A stretch of DNA of 10,771 nucleotides from Acidimicrobiia bacterium (GCA_013694495.1 JACDCH010000564.1:1-10771); one strand, 5' to 3'; positions 1 to 6,933 are shown, counted from the stretch's first letter. The notes: a model not told the origin generated them from the letters alone. Made by a program: numbers and translations.

Positions 1-127
1 CGGCGGCCAGATTCGCCCCTGGCGGCGTCCTCGGCCTCGCATTCGCTGGGGGAGTCCGTCGGCCTGCGTCCTTGCCAATGACGAATCTGACTCGCCGCTT
101 TCATCCACGAACCAACCGTCCGGGACA
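1..127. other. left-edge region, no gene recognised
   Basis: This stretch lies beyond the 3' end of the phosphatase gene. It is visibly richer in A and T than the coding regions around it, which suits intergenic DNA. Short frames are open to the left edge on the plus strand, but none shows a recognisable protein signal. An 8-bp inverted repeat (CAGATTCG at 8-15, CGAATCTG at 82-89) is present but widely spaced and may be chance. Confidence 0.4.
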
Positions 128-1699
128 TTAGGTGGGGCTTCCAGCCCCGGCCGGGGCGCGGCCCCCGACGCGCACGGCGGAGAGGGTGACGTCGTCGGTC
201 GGGCGCTGCCCACCGAGGAAGCGGCGCAGCTCCTCGCCCAGGTCAGAGACGAGCAGGGCGGGGGCGCCGGGGCCAGCGGGGTCGAGGGCGGCCAACCGGG
301 CCCGCAGCGGCTCCTCGCCGAACATCCGGCGCTGCGGGTCGCGGGCCTCGAGGACGCCGTCGGTCACCACCAGCGCGAGCCACGGCACCGGGAACCGGGC
401 GGTCCGCTGCTCCCACGGGCCGGGCACCGGGCCGAGCACGGGCCCCGTCGACGCCAGCTCCACGATCTCCGGCGACGACGGGGTGCGCACCATCGCCGCC
501 GGGTGGCCGGCGCCGGCCCAGGTCACGGTCCCATCGGCGGCGACGACGAGCACCATGGCCGACACGAACCAGCCGGCGCCCTCGCCGATCTGCGGCGCGA
601 CGAGGGCGAAGGCGTCGGCCGGGCTGCGGCCGGACACCAAGGCCGCGCTGAGCAGGTGCTTCGCCCGCAGGGCCCGGACCACGACGGGCGCCCCGTGGCC
701 GGAGGCGTCGGCCACCACGATGGCGACCCGGCCGTCGCCGAGGACGAGGACGTCGGAGAAGTCGCCGGCGAGCAAGCCCTCGACGGGGTCGAAGCGGGTG
801 ACGACCTCCAGGCCGGGGGGCAGGGTCGGTGTCGGCGGCTCGAGCTCCTCCCGGAGGGCGACCACCGCCGGCGCCCGCTGCTCCAGCGCTTCCCGGGCCC
901 GGTTTGCCTCCTGGAGCCGGTCGACGATCTCGTGGCGCATCCGGTCGGTGGCGGCGGCCACGGCGACCAGCTCCGAGGTGCCGGCGATGCGGATCGGGTG
1001 CTCGAAGTCGCCGGCGCTGACCCGTTCGACCTCGCCCAGCAGCCGCTCGACGGGCACCGTGATCCACCGGCGCAGCAACCGCCACACGGCCAGGCACACG
1101 GTGGCGCCGAACCCGTAGACGACGAGGAGCGCGGTGACGAGGTGGCGCAGCGTCAGGTCGATCCGGTCGCGGGCCGCTTCGCTCTCGGCCCGCACCGTGC
1201 TGCCGAGCGCCTCGAGCTGGGTCCGCACCTCGTCGAACAGCCGGCGGCCCTCGCCCTGGAGGATGAGCGGACCGGGGTCGCGCCCGGCCGCGGCCAGGGC
1301 GATCTCGGGCTCGACCGCCTCGACGCGCCAGCGCTCGAGGGCGTGGTCGACCTCGGCGACCGCGTCGGGTAGCCCTTCGATCGACGACGCCCGCAGCGCC
1401 TCGATGCGCCGGTCGGCCTCGACCCGGCCGGCTTCGTAGGGCGCCAGGAACTCCTCCCGGCGGGTGAGGAGGAAGCCCCGCTCGCCCGTCTCCTGGTCGA
1501 TGGCGGCGGCCTGGAGGGCGGCCACGTCCTGCTCGACCTGGGCGATGACCGTCCCGGCGTAGCGGGTCTCCCGCCGCAGCTCGCCCACGATCGGAGCGAT
1601 GATCAGGACCATCACCGACACGGCGGCGATGGCGCCGCCGACCACCAGGGTGAGGCGGGTGCGCAGGCCGGCGGTGCGCGACGCCGCCGGCACGGTCAC
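128..1699 (-). CDS. CHASE3-HAMP-SpoIIE/PP2C serine phosphatase, membrane-bound
   Basis: Predicted membrane-anchored PPM/PP2C-type Ser/Thr phosphatase of about 523 aa. An N-terminal helix (about 16-38) is followed by an extracytoplasmic CHASE3-like sensor domain with the typical DQETGERGFLLT stretch (68-79) and long helices. A second membrane helix (about 186-205) leads into a HAMP linker (about 206-262), then a SpoIIE-like catalytic domain (about 300-510). Likely metal-binding acidic residues are visible: AGDFSD (311-316), VADASGHG (329-336), VTDGVLEARD (444-453) and PTDDVTL (500-506). Such proteins usually dephosphorylate anti-anti-sigma factors (STAS proteins) in partner-switching pathways, but no STAS or HATPase kinase gene is nearby, so the target is unknown. 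The start is uncertain: GTG at 1699 or 1693, neither with a clear Shine-Dalgarno. It lies 133 bp downstream of serS in the same direction; I saw no separate promoter. Confidence 0.88.
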   Translation of the reverse strand: MTVPAASRTAGLRTRLTLVVGGAIAAVSVMVLIIAPIVGELRRETRYAGTVIAQVEQDVAALQAAAIDQETGERGFLLTRREEFLAPYEAGRVEADRRIEALRASSIEGLPDAVAEVDHALERWRVEAVEPEIALAAAGRDPGPLILQGEGRRLFDEVRTQLEALGSTVRAESEAARDRIDLTLRHLVTALLVVYGFGATVCLAVWRLLRRWITVPVERLLGEVERVSAGDFEHPIRIAGTSELVAVAAATDRMRHEIVDRLQEANRAREALEQRAPAVVALREELEPPTPTLPPGLEVVTRFDPVEGLLAGDFSDVLVLGDGRVAIVVADASGHGAPVVVRALRAKHLLSAALVSGRSPADAFALVAPQIGEGAGWFVSAMVLVVAADGTVTWAGAGHPAAMVRTPSSPEIVELASTGPVLGPVPGPWEQRTARFPVPWLALVVTDGVLEARDPQRRMFGEEPLRARLAALDPAGPGAPALLVSDLGEELRRFLGGQRPTDDVTLSAVRVGGRAPAGAGSPT

Positions 1700-1803
1700 C
1701 GGCGCACCGCACGCACGGGACGCCGCGGTGACCGGTCGACCGAGCGGGCGTGCGATCGCGCGCCTGCGAGTCGAACGCCAGCTCGCTCGGCGACGATGGG
1801 GCC

Positions 1804-1820
1804 CGGGGGCGCAGCCCCCG
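1804..1820 (-). terminator. GC hairpin after serS, possible terminator
   Basis: A perfect 7-bp stem CGGGGGC/GCCCCCG (1804-1810 and 1814-1820) with a 3-base loop sits 13 bases past the serS stop codon. There is no U-run, so if it terminates transcription it is not a classic intrinsic terminator; actinobacteria often lack the U-tract. The 15-base core is repeated with one mismatch at 5809-5823, so it may be a dispersed hairpin repeat. Confidence 0.5.
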
Positions 1821-1832
1821 AGCGAGCGCCGT

Positions 1833-3146
1833 TCATGCGGTCGTCGTGCGCCGCGCGATGGCTTCGGCCCCGCCGAGGTAGGGCCGCAGGACGTCGACGA
1901 CCCCGACGGTGCCGTCGGCCCGCCGGTGGGTCTCGAGGTAGGCGGCGACGGTGCGGGGCCACCCCAGGGCCGACCCGTTGACGGTGTGGCAGACCTCGGT
2001 GCCCTTGCGGGCCGGATCGGCGGGGCGCCAGCGGATGTTGGCCCGCCGGGCCTGGTAGTCGGCGAACCACGACACCGACGACACCTCGAGCCACTGGTCG
2101 CACCCCGGGGCGTAGGCCTCGAGGTCCCACGTTCGGGCCGACGACCCGCTGAGGTCGCCGGTGCACAGGTCGAGGACGCGGTAGGAGAGCCCGAGGTCGT
2201 TGAGCAGGGCCTCGCTGCGGGCGAGGATGTCCTCCTGGCAGGCGATGGCCGAGGCGGCGTCGGCCGCCACCGCCAGCAGCTCCACCTTGTCGAACTCGTG
2301 GGTGCGCAGCAGGCCGCGGGTGTCGCGCCCGGCCGAGCCCGCCTCCCGCCGGAAGCAGCTGGTGTAGGCGCAGTAGCGCCGCGGCAGCTCCGACTCGTCG
2401 AGGATCTCGTCACGGTGGAGCGACGTGAGCGGGACCTCGGCGGTGGGGATCGCCCAGAGGTCGTCGCGCTCCACGTGGTAGGCGTCGTCGGCGAACTTCG
2501 GCAGGTGACCGGTGGACACCATCGTGTCGGTGAGCACCAGGGTCGGCGGGCGGATCTCCTCGTAGGCGTCGGCCGCCCGGTCGAGGCTGAGCTGCACCAG
2601 CGCCCGCAGCAACCGGGCCCCGTGACCCCGGTACATCGTGAACATGGCGCCGCTGATCTTGGTGGCCCGCTCCGGGTCGAGGATCGCGAGCTCGGCGCCG
2701 ATGTCCCAGTGGGGCACGCGCTGGTGGTCGGCGAACGTCTCGGGCCCGGGCCCGTGGCTGCGGATCACGACGTTGCCTGACTCCGAAGCGCCGTCGGGGG
2801 CCTCGGCGCTCGGCGTGTTGGGGATCCGCAGGAGGACGTCGCGCAGCTCCTCGGCCAGGGCGTGGTGCTCGCCGTCGAGGCGCTGCTCCTCGTCGCCCAG
2901 CCCCCGGCTCTCGGCCTGGGCCTGCTCGGCCTTGGCCGTGTCGCCGTCGCGGCGGGCCTGGCCGACGGTGCGGGACAGGACCTTGACCTGGGCCCGCACG
3001 TCGTCGCGGCGCTGCGCCAGGGAGCGCTGCCCGTCGTCGAGGTCGATGGCGCGGTCGAGCAGGGTGGCGACGGTGGGGTCGGCCCGCCGGGCCAGGGCGG
3101 CTCGCACCGCCTCGGGCTCGGTGCGGATCCGGCGGACGTCCAACAT
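1833..3146 (-). CDS. serS: seryl-tRNA synthetase
   Basis: Class II aminoacyl-tRNA synthetase that activates serine with ATP and charges tRNA-Ser (and tRNA-Sec where present) in the cytoplasm. The 437-aa product is near the usual bacterial size of about 430. The N-terminal part (about 30-105) is a charged helical hairpin, the coiled-coil arm that grips the tRNA long variable arm. The catalytic core shows TAEVPLT (235-241, serine-site region), motif 2 FRREAGSAGRDTRG (265-278) continuing into RTHEFDKVEL, and motif 3 around NGSALGWPRTVAAYLE (390-405), followed by DVLRPYLGG. The ATG at 3146 (MLDVRRIRTEP) is chosen because it matches the SerS N-terminus; an in-frame extension to 3221 would run into the divergent ABC gene. 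No Shine-Dalgarno is evident, but a TACGGT box lies 8 nt upstream, compatible with a nearly leaderless mRNA. Motif 3 reads GSALGWPR where many SerS have GSGLAxxR, a modest divergence. Confidence 0.96.
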   Translation of the reverse strand: MLDVRRIRTEPEAVRAALARRADPTVATLLDRAIDLDDGQRSLAQRRDDVRAQVKVLSRTVGQARRDGDTAKAEQAQAESRGLGDEEQRLDGEHHALAEELRDVLLRIPNTPSAEAPDGASESGNVVIRSHGPGPETFADHQRVPHWDIGAELAILDPERATKISGAMFTMYRGHGARLLRALVQLSLDRAADAYEEIRPPTLVLTDTMVSTGHLPKFADDAYHVERDDLWAIPTAEVPLTSLHRDEILDESELPRRYCAYTSCFRREAGSAGRDTRGLLRTHEFDKVELLAVAADAASAIACQEDILARSEALLNDLGLSYRVLDLCTGDLSGSSARTWDLEAYAPGCDQWLEVSSVSWFADYQARRANIRWRPADPARKGTEVCHTVNGSALGWPRTVAAYLETHRRADGTVGVVDVLRPYLGGAEAIARRTTTA

Positions 3147-3154
3147 CCCGGGGA

Positions 3155-3200
3155 ACCGTAGCGGCCCGATTCCGGTGCCCCGGTGGGGGTTGGCTACGGT
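3155..3200. promoter_or_regulatory. divergent serS/ABC promoter region with mirror-image boxes
   Basis: The 64-bp gap between the two divergent start codons holds an exact 8-bp inverted repeat, ACCGTAGC (3155-3162) and GCTACGGT (3193-3200). Each arm contains TACGGT reading outward, fitting the actinobacterial -10 pattern TAnnnT. One is 8 nt before the serS ATG (3155-3160, minus), the other 10 nt before the ABC ATPase ATG (3195-3200, plus). That spacing implies transcripts with almost no leader. No good -35 hexamer is seen on either side. The repeat could instead be an operator for a dimeric regulator. Confidence 0.42.
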
Positions 3201-3210
3201 CCGGCGACGG

Positions 3211-4119
3211 ATGGCTGCCATCGACGTGTCCGGCCTGGCCGTCTCCTACGGCCCGGTGCGGGCCGTCGCCGACGTGTCGTTCGCGGTCGCCGCCGGCGAG
3301 ACCGTCGTGCTCCTCGGGCCCAACGGGGCCGGCAAGACCACCACCGTCGAAGCGCTGGAGGGCTACCGCCGGCCCGCCGCCGGCCAGGTGCGGGTGCTCG
3401 GGCTCGACCCCGTCGCCGACGCCCGGGCCCTGCGCCCCCGCATCGGCGTGATGCCCCAGGCCGGCGGCGTCCACCCCGGCATCCGGCCGCTCGAGGCCCT
3501 CCGCCTGTTCGCGTCGTACTACCCGGCGCCGCTGGAGCCGGCGGCCCTGCTCGAGCGGGTCGGCCTCACCCACCGGGTGCGCAGCTCGTGGCGCCAGCTC
3601 TCCGGCGGCGAGCAGCAGCGCCTCTCGCTCGCCCTCGCCCTGGTCGGGCGGCCCGAGGTCGCCTTCCTCGACGAACCGACCGCCGGCATCGACCTCGAGG
3701 GTCGCCAGGCCGTCCGCTCCCTGGTGGCCGGCCTCCGGGCCGACGGCGTGTCCGTGCTCATGACGACCCACGACCTCGAAGAGGCGGAACGCACCGCCGA
3801 CCGGATCGTGATCGTCGACCGGGGCCGGGTGGTGGCCGACGGCACCCCGGCCGAGCTCCTCGCCGCGGGGCCGGCGGCGACGACCTTCAGCTTCTCCGCC
3901 CCGGTCGGGCTCGACCGGGCGAAGCTCGGTGAGGCACTCGGCGCCCCGGTCGAGGTCGTCGAGGCCGGCCGCTACCAGGTCAGCACCGCCCCGACCCCCG
4001 CCGCGGTGGCCGCTCTCACCGCCTGGCTGGCCGAGCACGACCTGCCCCTCGGCGACCTGGCCGCCGGCCGGCGCCGGCTCGAGGACGTTTTCCTGCGCCT
4101 CACCGAAGGCGACCGATGA
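3211..4119 (+). CDS. ABC-2 type exporter, ATP-binding subunit
   Basis: ATPase of a two-component ABC exporter, 302 aa, in the DrrA/CcmA-like group. All nucleotide-binding motifs are intact: Walker A GPNGAGKT (36-43), Q-loop Gln83 in VMPQAGG, signature LSGGEQQR (130-137), Walker B VAFLDEP (150-156) with catalytic Glu155, and H-loop His187 in MTTHD. After about residue 215 comes the C-terminal extension common in drug/lipid-exporter ATPases. The start at 3211 gives the expected MAAIDVSGLAVSYG opening; the frame stays open upstream to 2638, but that part is antisense to serS. It overlaps the permease by ATGA, so the two are translationally coupled. The cargo cannot be told from sequence. In some actinobacteria similar exporters sit near heme A or cytochrome oxidase biogenesis genes, so a role there is possible but unproven. 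Confidence 0.93.
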   Translation: MAAIDVSGLAVSYGPVRAVADVSFAVAAGETVVLLGPNGAGKTTTVEALEGYRRPAAGQVRVLGLDPVADARALRPRIGVMPQAGGVHPGIRPLEALRLFASYYPAPLEPAALLERVGLTHRVRSSWRQLSGGEQQRLSLALALVGRPEVAFLDEPTAGIDLEGRQAVRSLVAGLRADGVSVLMTTHDLEEAERTADRIVIVDRGRVVADGTPAELLAAGPAATTFSFSAPVGLDRAKLGEALGAPVEVVEAGRYQVSTAPTPAAVAALTAWLAEHDLPLGDLAAGRRRLEDVFLRLTEGDR

Positions 4120-4844
4120 CGGCGTTCGCCGCCCAGCTGCGGGTGGAGCTCCTGCTCACCGCCCGCCGGGGCGAGACGCTGCTCCTCGTCCTCGGGATCC
4201 CGCTGCTGCTGCTCGTGTTCTTCTCGTCGGTCGACGTCCTGGCCCTGCCGGCGGGCATCGACGACCCCGTCGACTTCCTCGCCCCCGGGGTGCTCGCCCT
4301 GGCGGTGCTGTCGACCGGGATGGTGCAGACCGCCATCGGCACCGCCTTCGAGCGCCAGTACGGGGTGCTGAAGCGGCTGGGGGTCACCCCCCTGGGCCGC
4401 CCCCGCCTGCTGGCGGCGAAGATCACCGCCATCCTCGCCGTCGAGGTGGTGCAGGTCGCCGTGCTCACCGTGGCGGCCCTCGCCCTCGGCTGGGACCCGT
4501 CGGTGCAGGCCGGCGCCGCCCTCGCCGCCGTGGTGCTGGGCACGGCCGCCTTCGGCGGGCTCGGCCTGCTCATCGCCGGCCGCCTGCGGGGCGAGACGAC
4601 GCTGGCGGCGGCCAACGGGCTCTACCTGGTGCTCCTCCTGCTCGGCGGCATGGTGTTCCCGCTGGCGGAGCTGCCCGGTGCCCTGCGCTCGATCGCCGAG
4701 CTGCTGCCGGCCGCCGCCCTCGCCGACATCCTCCAGGCGGCCAGCACCGGCGGCGGCACCGCCGCCGACCGCTCGTGGTGGGTGCTGGCGGCGTGGGCCG
4801 TCGCCGCCCCCGTGGCCGCCGCCCTCACCTTCCGCTGGGAGTGA
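4116..4844 (+). CDS. ABC-2 type exporter, permease subunit
   Basis: Integral membrane partner of the ATPase just upstream, 242 aa, with six predicted helices (about 21-37, 52-72, 105-124, 132-154, 166-182 and 220-237), the normal count for an ABC-2 permease. The cytoplasmic loop after helix 2 has the family-typical ERQYGVLKRLGVTPLGR (79-95), and helix 5 is followed by GGMVFPLAELP (177-187), the usual coupling region. The start ATG at 4116 lies inside the ATPase stop codon (ATGA). Two such subunits would pair with two ATPases to form an exporter; substrate unknown. The gene ends 21 bp before the convergent stop of ctaG. Confidence 0.9.
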   Translation: MTAFAAQLRVELLLTARRGETLLLVLGIPLLLLVFFSSVDVLALPAGIDDPVDFLAPGVLALAVLSTGMVQTAIGTAFERQYGVLKRLGVTPLGRPRLLAAKITAILAVEVVQVAVLTVAALALGWDPSVQAGAALAAVVLGTAAFGGLGLLIAGRLRGETTLAAANGLYLVLLLLGGMVFPLAELPGALRSIAELLPAAALADILQAASTGGGTAADRSWWVLAAWAVAAPVAAALTFRWE

Positions 4845-4855
4845 GGCAGCCGAGC

Positions 4856-4873
4856 CGCCGTCGCGCTACGGCG
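4856..4873. terminator. hairpin at convergent gene ends, possible two-way terminator
   Basis: A 6-bp perfect stem CGCCGT/ACGGCG (4856-4861 and 4868-4873) with a 6-base loop lies where the ABC permease and ctaG converge. It overlaps the ctaG TAG stop codon (4866-4868). There is no U-tract on either side, so function as a terminator is inferred from position only. Confidence 0.35.
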
Positions 4874-5711
4874 TGGCGGTGGGGGTGAGCTCGTCCTTGA
4901 CGTCGTCCCAGGTGAGTATCTCGCGCTCGGAGAGCGTGCGGCCGGCCTTCTCGGCCTTCTGGTTCCGCGACGCCCACCGGACGAACAGCACCCCGATGAG
5001 GCCCCACAGGTACATGCCGGCGACGAGCTTCATCAGGAGGCCGGCGAGCTGCTGGTCGGTGGTGACCGACAGGCCCCACAGGCGCTCGGGGATGTCGTAG
5101 GCCGAGTACACGACGCCCTCGGCGAACGTGAGCCAGGCGGCCGGGATCGTGGGCACGATCGACATGAGGAACAGGTAGATCATCTGCGCCGGCAGCGAGA
5201 TGCGGTGCTCGGGCAGCGGGCCGCACACCGGCATCCACACCAGGAGCGACGCGGCCATGAGCAGCACGTGCAGCGAGTAGTGCACGACCGGGCTCTGCAC
5301 GGACCCGTTGACCACGTTCTGCCAGTGCAGGAACACGATCACGACGTTGTAGAGCACCCCGGCGACGATGGGCCGGACGAGGAACCGCACCCACGTGCCC
5401 CGCACGAGGAGCCGGGCCAGCCACGTGGGCGTGGCCAGGAGGAAGAGCGGCGCGGCGACGTAGGACAGCAGCAGGTGCTGGGCCATGTGCACCGAGTAGA
5501 GGCGCTCCTCGGCGATGTCGTGCACGGGCCAGTCCGACGCCAGCCACAGCACGACCATGCCCAGCCCGAACCACATGGTCTGGCGCCGGGTGACGATCGG
5601 CCCGCCGTCCCGCACCGCCTTCGGCCCCACGACCTTGGCGGCGTACCCCGCCAGCGCGACGAGGCCGACGACCAGCACCCAGACCTCGGGATGCGCCTGG
5701 AACGGCAGCAC
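4866..5711 (-). CDS. ctaG: cytochrome c oxidase assembly factor CtaG
   Basis: Multi-pass membrane protein of 281 aa in the caa3-type CtaG family, needed in Bacillus for assembly of active caa3 oxidase and thought to act in copper insertion. Family-typical histidine motifs are present: SDWPVHDIAEERLYSVHMAQ (59-78) followed by HLLL, with His64, His75 and His79, then HW at 129-130 and VVHYSLHVLLM (142-152) with His144 and His148, plus IVPTIPAAWLTFA (185-197). Six to seven helices are apparent, ending in a charged cytoplasmic tail (about 247-281). The start is GTG at 5711; no clear Shine-Dalgarno precedes it, but the N-terminus looks right (VLPFQAHPEVW). It lies 216 bp downstream of ctaF in the same direction, so it could be read through from the cox operon or have its own promoter, which I did not find. 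Confidence 0.88.
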   Translation of the reverse strand: MLPFQAHPEVWVLVVGLVALAGYAAKVVGPKAVRDGGPIVTRRQTMWFGLGMVVLWLASDWPVHDIAEERLYSVHMAQHLLLSYVAAPLFLLATPTWLARLLVRGTWVRFLVRPIVAGVLYNVVIVFLHWQNVVNGSVQSPVVHYSLHVLLMAASLLVWMPVCGPLPEHRISLPAQMIYLFLMSIVPTIPAAWLTFAEGVVYSAYDIPERLWGLSVTTDQQLAGLLMKLVAGMYLWGLIGVLFVRWASRNQKAEKAGRTLSEREILTWDDVKDELTPTATP

Positions 5712-5805
5712 GTCAGTCGGCGACGTGCGAGTCGAGGAACCCCCTGGCGGCGCGCTGCACAGCCAGAGGGCCGGGACGGCGAGAGACCGCCGGAGGCGCT
5801 GGGGG

Positions 5806-5826
5806 TCTGGGGGCGGAGCCCCCAGA
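5806..5826 (-). repeat. 9-bp GC hairpin, related to the one after serS
   Basis: A perfect 9-bp stem TCTGGGGGC/GCCCCCAGA (5806-5814 and 5818-5826) closes a GGA triloop. The core GGGGGCGGAGCCCCC matches 1805-1819 at 14 of 15 bases, and both copies are preceded by a TGGGG run. Both lie just past the end of a minus-strand gene or gene group, suggesting a terminator or a mobile hairpin repeat. Confidence 0.6.
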
Positions 5827-5869
5827 GATCGGCCGCAGGGCGACGAAGTCGTCCGAGGACCGCAACAGC

Positions 5870-5884
5870 CCCGACGAAGTCGGG
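5870..5884 (-). repeat. CCCGAC-GAA-GTCGGG hairpin
   Basis: A 6-bp perfect stem with a GAA triloop. A shorter relative, CGAC-GAA-GTCG, is at 5841-5851. On the minus strand the loop is TTC. It lies about 45 bp past the ctaF stop codon and could act in transcript termination or 3'-end stability. Confidence 0.5.
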
Positions 5885-5893
5885 CCCACCAGC

Positions 5894-5925
5894 TCGACCG
5901 AACGGAGCGAAGCGAGTGAGGTCGA
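5894..5925 (-). terminator. inverted repeat just past the ctaF stop, possible terminator
   Basis: TCGACC (5894-5899) and GGTCGA (5920-5925) form a 6-bp stem starting 2 bases past the ctaF TGA. The 20-base loop contains GGAGCGAAGCGAGTGA, itself made of near-repeats of GCGA. No U-run follows, so its role is inferred from position. Confidence 0.4.
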
Positions 5926-5927
5926 AA

Positions 5928-6266
5928 TCAAAAGAACTCGTCGAAGGCGAGGAAGACGATGGCGTAGACGCCGATGGCGAGGATGACGCCGGTGGTGAAG
6001 AGGCGGGTGAACAGGCGGCTGTCGCCCTTCAGGTGCATGAAGAAGGCGGCGACCATGGCGAACTTCACGATCATGATCGGGAAGAGCACGAACATGAGGC
6101 CGACGGTCGAGAGGCCGACGTAGGACGCCACCACCTCGATGGCCGTGAGGAGGGCGAGGACGAGGGCGATCTTGAAGTAGTGGAGGTCGCTCGGGTGCTC
6201 GGCGTGGCCGGTGCCGTGCGTCGTGGGCGTGGCCTCGGCGGCCTCGGTGGTGGTGGCGGCAGCCAT
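5928..6266 (-). CDS. ctaF: cytochrome c oxidase subunit IV, prokaryotic type
   Basis: Small membrane subunit of 112 aa, matching the prokaryotic COX4/CtaF/CyoD family in length and layout: a soluble N-terminus followed by three helices (about 31-50, 55-78 and 88-107). HYFKIALVLALLTAIEV (29-45) and FPIMIVKFAMVAAFFMHLK (62-80) are family-typical. The subunit is thought to stabilise the oxidase core rather than carry cofactors. The N-terminal 30 residues are unusually rich in His, Thr and Ala (His17, 21, 24 and 29). The ATG at 6266 is 7 nt past the ctaE stop, with a GAGG Shine-Dalgarno overlapping that stop, so translation is coupled to ctaE. It is the last tightly spaced cox gene before the hairpin-rich gap. 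Confidence 0.92.
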   Translation of the reverse strand: MAAATTTEAAEATPTTHGTGHAEHPSDLHYFKIALVLALLTAIEVVASYVGLSTVGLMFVLFPIMIVKFAMVAAFFMHLKGDSRLFTRLFTTGVILAIGVYAIVFLAFDEFF

Positions 6267-6271
6267 GACGA

Positions 6272-6275
6272 CCTC
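6272..6275 (-). promoter_or_regulatory. ctaF ribosome binding site inside the ctaE stop
   Basis: On the minus strand the sequence reads TGAGGTCGTCATG: the ctaE stop TGA shares bases with the GAGG that sits 5 nt before the ctaF ATG. This fixes the ctaF start and implies coupled translation. Confidence 0.65.
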
Positions 6276-6933
6276 AGGGGATCAGGTAGACGATGGTGAA
6301 GATCACGATCCACACCACGTCGACGAAGTGCCAGTACAGACCGATGATCTCGACCGTCTCTGCCCGCTCGATCGGCAGCCGACCCCGGATCGACAGCACG
6401 AGCAGCGACAGCAGCATCACGATGCCGAGCGTCACGTGGACCCCGTGGAACCCGGTGAGCGTGAAGAAGGCCGTCGAGGCGACGTTGCTGGTGAAGCCGA
6501 CGCCCTCCTTGACGAAGGACGTGAACTCGTAGACCTGGCCGGCGATGAAGATCGACCCGAGCAGCGCGGTGCTCCCCAGCCAGATGCGGGTGGCGCGGTG
6601 GTCGGCCCGGGCGATGGCGACGACGGCCAGCACCATGGTGAGGGAGCTGAACAGCAGCACGCCCGAGCTCACCGACGTGAACGGGATGTCGTAGACGTCG
6701 GCGGGCGTCGTGCCGCCGCCCACGGGCACCCGGCTCTTGTAGAGCAGGTAGGTGGAGATCAGCCCGCCGAACAGCAGGCACTCCGAGCCCAGGAACATCC
6801 ACATGGCCAGCTTCTCGTTGCTGACGCCGGTGGCGGTCCACCCGTGGTCGCCCGGCTGCAGGCCCCCGGCACCGTGGGCGCCGTGGGCCACGTCGTGGGC
6901 GCCGGGCGCGACGACGGTGGTGGTCTCAGCCAT
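6274..6933 (-). CDS. ctaE: cytochrome c oxidase subunit III (five-helix form)
   Basis: Core membrane subunit of 219 aa that stabilises subunit I and may feed O2 to it. It shows five helices (about 41-65, 88-108, 117-138, 153-181 and 195-218), lacking the first two of the seven-helix mitochondrial form, as is usual in many actinobacterial and CyoC-like subunits. Conserved features are WMFLGSECLLFGGL (45-58) with Glu51 in the first helix, TGFHGVHVTLG (160-170) and YWHFVDVVWIV (200-210). The first 40 residues are soluble and carry His13, 17, 20 and 30. The ATG at 6933 is preferred over an upstream in-frame start at 6963 because AGGAGG (6943-6948) lies 9 nt before it. It overlaps the ctaD stop by 8 nt (ATGGCTGA). 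Confidence 0.95.
   Translation of the reverse strand: MAETTTVVAPGAHDVAHGAHGAGGLQPGDHGWTATGVSNEKLAMWMFLGSECLLFGGLISTYLLYKSRVPVGGGTTPADVYDIPFTSVSSGVLLFSSLTMVLAVVAIARADHRATRIWLGSTALLGSIFIAGQVYEFTSFVKEGVGFTSNVASTAFFTLTGFHGVHVTLGIVMLLSLLVLSIRGRLPIERAETVEIIGLYWHFVDVVWIVIFTIVYLIP

Larger units (their letters stand above)
5712..5927. other. hairpin-rich gap between ctaF and ctaG
   Basis: No gene is supported here; a 72-codon frame on the minus strand begins with TTG overlapping the ctaF stop and has no protein signal. The gap packs at least four inverted repeats: 5806-5826, 5841-5851, 5870-5884 and 5894-5925. CGACGAAGTCG occurs twice (5841-5851 and 5872-5882), 31 bp apart. It may end or attenuate cox transcription, protect the upstream mRNA 3' end, or be a dispersed repeat of this genome. 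Confidence 0.6.

Noticed and set aside
8..89. 8-bp inverted repeat CAGATTCG/CGAATCTG
   Set aside because: The arms are 66 bp apart and imperfectly placed for any known site; a chance match is plausible.
1731..1741. Overlapping palindromes ACCGGT and GGTCGACC upstream of the phosphatase
   Set aside because: Short GC-rich palindromes are common by chance at this base composition, and no promoter box is nearby to suggest an operator.
1700..2413. Upstream extension of the phosphatase frame
   Set aside because: The frame stays open, but it runs through the intergenic hairpin and out of frame within serS. Protein-like sequence starts only near 1699.
2410..4038. 542-codon open frame on the minus strand
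   Set aside because: It covers serS out of frame and the ABC ATPase antisense; the product is Arg/Pro/Gly-rich low complexity.
5713..5931. 72-codon frame between ctaF and ctaG
   Set aside because: It starts with TTG over the ctaF stop, passes through several hairpins, and has no domain or membrane signal.
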